Position numbers and translations under genes: made by a program. Below the pieces are notes generated by a model, which was given only the letters and a program-made list of their open reading frames with translations, had not been told where the DNA came from and searched no databases. Shown piece by piece: positions 60,838-64,000 of a DNA stretch of 64,000 bases. Source of the stretch: PZPK01 sp965230795 (GTDB lineage: Bacteria > Pseudomonadota > Gammaproteobacteria > Pseudomonadales > Oleiphilaceae); assembly GCA_965230795.1 (NCBI GenBank), contig OZ246020.1:1-64000 (forward strand). Reading direction: 5' to 3'. Position 1 is the first letter of the stretch. Every line of letters begins with the position of its first letter.

Positions 60838-62610
60838 ATGTCCACTATTCGCGTCAAACAACAGATTACGCTTTTGAGCCAACAAGGTCGCTACGCGGAA
60901 GCAGAACGGCTGGCCCAACAGTTGGCCCTATCATCAAAGCAAGATGCTGAAACCTGGCTGGTATTAGGACAGCTGCAACAGGCAAACGCCAAGTTCCAGC
61001 CAGCATTTGCTTCCTATCAGCAAGCCGCTGCCCAACCCGGACCATGCCAGGCACCCGCTTTCAACGCGAGTTTGCGACTACTGCGACAAGTCGGTGAATT
61101 TGATCAGGGTTATGCTCTGGGTAAAAAAGTGGCTGCTCTGTTTCCACGCCGTGCCGCCTTTCAGTTTCTGGCCGGATACTTCTGCTGGCAGATCAAAAAA
61201 GAAGATGAGGCGCTACCGTTTTTCCAAAACGCCGTGAATCTCGAAGCAGAAAATTTCTCCCATCAAAGCGCGCTCGCAGATGCTCTGGCGTATTTTGGTC
61301 AGGTACAAGAGGCGGACCAGCACTACGAGAAAGCGGCAAGTTTGAATCCTGAATCAGAATCCGTACAGTTTCGCAGACTGTTCAACCTGAACTATCTCTG
61401 GGACTTCGATGATGAGCGCATCTTTTCGGCACACCGGGAATTCGGCGAGCAGCTGGAGAAACGGCATCCACAACATAAACCAAGCCTGCGCAAAGACCCG
61501 GACCGTATTCGTCTGGGATACCTGTCCAGGGATTTTCGTCGCCATGCTGTTGCCTCCTTTTTCCTGCCGATTATCAAGCACGCAAACCGAGATCGCTTCG
61601 AGATCCACTGTTACTACGATCACAACATAGAAGATGACATTACAGCCACCATAAAGTCTCACTGTGAATGCTGGCACCCGGTGCATGATCTGGACAATGA
61701 AGCACTTACCAAAAAAATCTTAAACGACAAGATAGACGTTCTGGTGGACCTCGTTGGCTACGCGGGTCATTCGCGCATGGATGTGTTCAGCCGCCGGGCA
61801 GCGCCTGTTCAAATATCTTATCTGGGTTATGCCAATACAACCGGGCTATCGCAAATGGATTTTCGCTTCACGGACGAATACAGCGATCCGCCGAATACGA
61901 CCGAGTCATTACATACGGAAAATCTGATTCGCATCAAAGACGGTTTTTTGTGTTACGAACCGGATGCTTCAGTGCCGGAGGTCGATAACGCGCCCCATAC
62001 GACCAATGGCTACGTTACTTTCGGCTCATTCAATGTGCATCAGAAAGTACGACAAGAGATGCTCGATATTTGGTGCCAGATTCTGCAACGAATACCGGGG
62101 TCACGTATGCTCTTCAAGAATCGCGCCTATAAAAGCCAGGCATTGCGGGAAAACATCATTTCCCGGTTCAGGCGGGCAAATGTGGACGATAAGCGCATTA
62201 GTTTCGCGGTGATGGATCCGGATATCCGGTCTCATCTCAAAACCTTTGGAAAAATCGACGTGCATCTGGATACCTACCCCTACAATGGCACCACAACCAC
62301 TTGTGACGCTTTGTACATGGGTGTACCCAGCATTACGCTGTCGGGACCAAATCACCGCTCGCGCGTGAGCGGCAGTATACTGAAGCAAGCAGGCTTGGAC
62401 AGGTTTATTGCAAGCACGACGGAAGAGTATGTTGAAAAAGCCGTTTCAATTAGCTCTGAGCCGTCCCAACTCGTTGCACTTCGAGAACAACTCAGAGACA
62501 GAATGCGTGCCTGCCAACTCATGAACCCGGAAGGCTTCGTCAAAAACCTGGAAAACGCTTTTTTTCAGGCCATCTCCAGCAGGAACGCACAACTCAAGGA
62601 CAGCAACTAG
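60838..62610 (+). CDS. TPR-containing O-GlcNAc transferase-like glycosyltransferase (GT41)
   Basis: 590 residues. Residues 1-190 are TPR-like helical repeats (LLSQQGRYAEAERLAQQLAL; LADALAYFGQVQEADQHYEK). The catalytic part, about 215-570, matches the SPINDLY/OGT GT41 type: LGYLSRDFRRHAVASFFLPI, PVQISYLGYANTTGLSQMDF, then VTFGSFNVHQKVRQEMLDIW and LDTYPYNGTTTTCDALYMGV, which corresponds to the UDP-sugar binding site of OGT. There is no signal peptide, so it acts in the cytoplasm. Bacterial relatives glycosylate proteins such as adhesins, flagellin or translation factors; the acceptor here is unknown. It overlaps the HDOD gene tail to tail by four bases. Confidence 0.9.
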   Translation: MSTIRVKQQITLLSQQGRYAEAERLAQQLALSSKQDAETWLVLGQLQQANAKFQPAFASYQQAAAQPGPCQAPAFNASLRLLRQVGEFDQGYALGKKVAALFPRRAAFQFLAGYFCWQIKKEDEALPFFQNAVNLEAENFSHQSALADALAYFGQVQEADQHYEKAASLNPESESVQFRRLFNLNYLWDFDDERIFSAHREFGEQLEKRHPQHKPSLRKDPDRIRLGYLSRDFRRHAVASFFLPIIKHANRDRFEIHCYYDHNIEDDITATIKSHCECWHPVHDLDNEALTKKILNDKIDVLVDLVGYAGHSRMDVFSRRAAPVQISYLGYANTTGLSQMDFRFTDEYSDPPNTTESLHTENLIRIKDGFLCYEPDASVPEVDNAPHTTNGYVTFGSFNVHQKVRQEMLDIWCQILQRIPGSRMLFKNRAYKSQALRENIISRFRRANVDDKRISFAVMDPDIRSHLKTFGKIDVHLDTYPYNGTTTTCDALYMGVPSITLSGPNHRSRVSGSILKQAGLDRFIASTTEEYVEKAVSISSEPSQLVALREQLRDRMRACQLMNPEGFVKNLENAFFQAISSRNAQLKDSN

Positions 62611-63998
62611 CGTCCCATTAGGTTTGCCATTGCTGCGACTTCATCGCGATTTTCCAACATGCGGTCAATGGCTTCCTCAACCTGCTCCGGCGTCAGGTGC
62701 AGACGCTCGTAAAGCGCTTCATCCAGGGCCTGTACTGGCGCCTTCAGCACACCTTTTTTAGCAAACCAGTGATGGGTGAGGCTCAACAAATTGGCATATT
62801 CCGAGTTAGGGCCATCGTAGCCGGCATCTTTCTGATGCCGCAGCGCCGTGATCACTTCCGCGGGCATGTTCCAGATTGACATCAACTGGCTGCCCACCTG
62901 CTCCCGGGTAATACCAAGCAAATGGTGCTCGATCACGGCCGAGTCGATATGGGGATTGGCTTCAATATATCGACAGATCAGTGAAAAGTGGGGAGGAAAA
63001 ACGTGTGCCAGCACCAGATAACCAAAATTGTGCAAAAGGCCTGATAGATAGGAAAGCCCGAAGCCAGGACGATAAGCTGGCTCGATCTTGCTGATAATGG
63101 AGGTGGTGCCCAGCGCCATCCACATGGCATGGTGCCAGTAGGGTGCATAGCCCTTGGGCTCGTCCTTGGGGACATTGAGTGTTCTGCCAAGTGACAGGCC
63201 CATCGACAGATTCATGACCATATCAAAACCCAGTACCCGAATGATGGCATCGTGGACTGACTTGATTTTCCCAGGGGCGTTGTAGAAGGAACTGGAAGCC
63301 CAGCTCACCACCTGTGCTGAAAGGCTTGGGTCCCTTTCTATAATGTCTGCCAACTCATCAGAGCCCGCATCGGGGTTTGACCGCAGCTTGATTATATCCT
63401 GGGCACTTTGCGGCAATGGCGGCAGTTCCAGCGTGTCTTCGAGCCGCTGCTTGATCCGTAAGGAAGTGAATTTTTCAATCGCTTGCTCAATCTGCGCGGC
63501 ATCCTGAGAAGGGCTGGCTTCATTGCTGGGAATCTGGTTGATCGGCACGGCAAACGAGGCAATTTTTGCATTGCGCGATGTCAAAGCGAACAGTTCTTTA
63601 CTGAGTTTCAAGGCCGTATCAGGCTGTCCCGACTCAACATAGACTGCCTCGGTTTCAGTCACGCGCTGATCAATAATCGCCGGCAAGCCTGTGATATCCG
63701 GAATGGCAGGTAACTCATCCAGTGCGTAACGCTGACTCAGCGAACTCACATCTTCATGGGGAAGTGCCACCAGCGAACGGCCCTGAGAGGCATTGAGGGC
63801 ATCCACATCCAGCAAGCAATCGCCCGGCACCAGAACCTGGACACGCCCCAGGGCATCACTCATTAAAATGAGTTTCACCATCTGACTCGCCGGGACGCTA
63901 TTGCGCTCTACCAGTTCCGGTTGCAACACCGCACCATCAGAGATTTCCTCTGCGCTCTGGTATTGCTCGATCAACTTGCTAACTGCCGAAGGTATCAT
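62607..63998 (-). CDS. YbaK-like (aminoacyl-tRNA deacylase-like) and HDOD domain protein (possibly partial at right edge)
   Basis: At least 463 residues from an ATG at 63998; the window ends two bases beyond, so the ribosome site and a longer start cannot be judged. Residues about 25-150 resemble the YbaK/ProX deacylase fold (NSVPASQMVKLILMSDALGR; VDALNASQGRSLVALPHEDV). Residues about 190-400 form the HDOD domain: LPPLPQSAQDIIKLRSNPDA, then IERDPSLSAQVVSWASSSFY and SGLLHNFGYLVLAHVFPPHF. HDOD proteins relay signals in c-di-GMP, chemotaxis or stress control. The combination is a known architecture in pseudomonad relatives, by recollection. Confidence 0.82.
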   Translation of the reverse strand: MIPSAVSKLIEQYQSAEEISDGAVLQPELVERNSVPASQMVKLILMSDALGRVQVLVPGDCLLDVDALNASQGRSLVALPHEDVSSLSQRYALDELPAIPDITGLPAIIDQRVTETEAVYVESGQPDTALKLSKELFALTSRNAKIASFAVPINQIPSNEASPSQDAAQIEQAIEKFTSLRIKQRLEDTLELPPLPQSAQDIIKLRSNPDAGSDELADIIERDPSLSAQVVSWASSSFYNAPGKIKSVHDAIIRVLGFDMVMNLSMGLSLGRTLNVPKDEPKGYAPYWHHAMWMALGTTSIISKIEPAYRPGFGLSYLSGLLHNFGYLVLAHVFPPHFSLICRYIEANPHIDSAVIEHHLLGITREQVGSQLMSIWNMPAEVITALRHQKDAGYDGPNSEYANLLSLTHHWFAKKGVLKAPVQALDEALYERLHLTPEQVEEAIDRMLENRDEVAAMANLMGR

Positions 63999-64000
63999 AT

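Overview
The window looks like a chromosomal segment of a free-living, probably marine gammaproteobacterium of the Pseudomonadales/Oceanospirillales type, perhaps near Ketobacter, Alcanivorax or Marinobacter. This is inferred from gene order and protein character: radC-rpmB-rpmG, cytochrome c4/dsbA/EEP next to yihA, and murU-amgK-lptD-surA-pdxA-rsmA are arranged as in that group. I see no tRNA, rRNA, insertion sequence, prophage or CRISPR array. Coding density is high, and most lines are ordinary core or shell genes.

Left part (1-11.3 kb). A partial AraC-type regulator runs off the left edge. It is divergent from a response regulator/hybrid sensor kinase pair, and two overlapping perfect inverted repeats lie between them. 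Then come an SDR dehydrogenase, a cytoplasmic molybdopterin oxidoreductase with a basic tail, a YheU/SWIM-zinc-finger gene pair, a conserved hypothetical, a glutathione transferase and a cupin.

Region 11.4-22.7 kb holds housekeeping and stress genes: rapA, msrB, DUF3820, rarD, DUF1244, two hotdog-fold thioesterase-like genes divergent from a TetR regulator across a double operator, radC, rpmB, rpmG, then (minus strand) EEP phosphatase, dsbA and cytochrome c4, then yihA.

Region 22.7-28.3 kb is a likely alcohol/aldehyde oxidation block: a TetR regulator, a perfect 16-bp palindrome set inside the promoter of a coniferyl-aldehyde-dehydrogenase-type gene, a Tat-exported lipoprotein translationally coupled to a GMC oxidoreductase, then coaD and a YfhL-type ferredoxin.

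Region 28.5-38.6 kb: a membrane coiled-coil protein, an AI-2E family transporter, a signal-less solute-binding-like protein, and the SOS mutasome imuA-imuB-dnaE2 with a textbook LexA box filling the promoter spacer. A Frag1/DRAM/Sfk1-like membrane protein, a PilZ protein and a probable outer-membrane protein follow.

Region 38.7-46.7 kb is one enormous gene for a 2,679-residue, very acidic lipoprotein. It has two blocks of thrombospondin type-3 calcium-binding repeats, a duplicated roughly 450-residue module and a duplicated C-terminal module. It is the most unusual object in the window.

Right part (47-64 kb): an AsmA-like membrane protein, polA, DUF2782, a phasin-like protein with a histone-H1-like tail, a MotA/MotB-like pair, the cell-wall recycling pair murU-amgK, lptD-surA-pdxA-rsmA, an O-GlcNAc-transferase-type (GT41) TPR glycosyltransferase, and a YbaK-like/HDOD fusion at the right edge. 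Two intergenic microsatellites (8-bp x5 and 7-bp x6) lie just downstream of plus-strand genes and resemble Rho-utilisation sequence.
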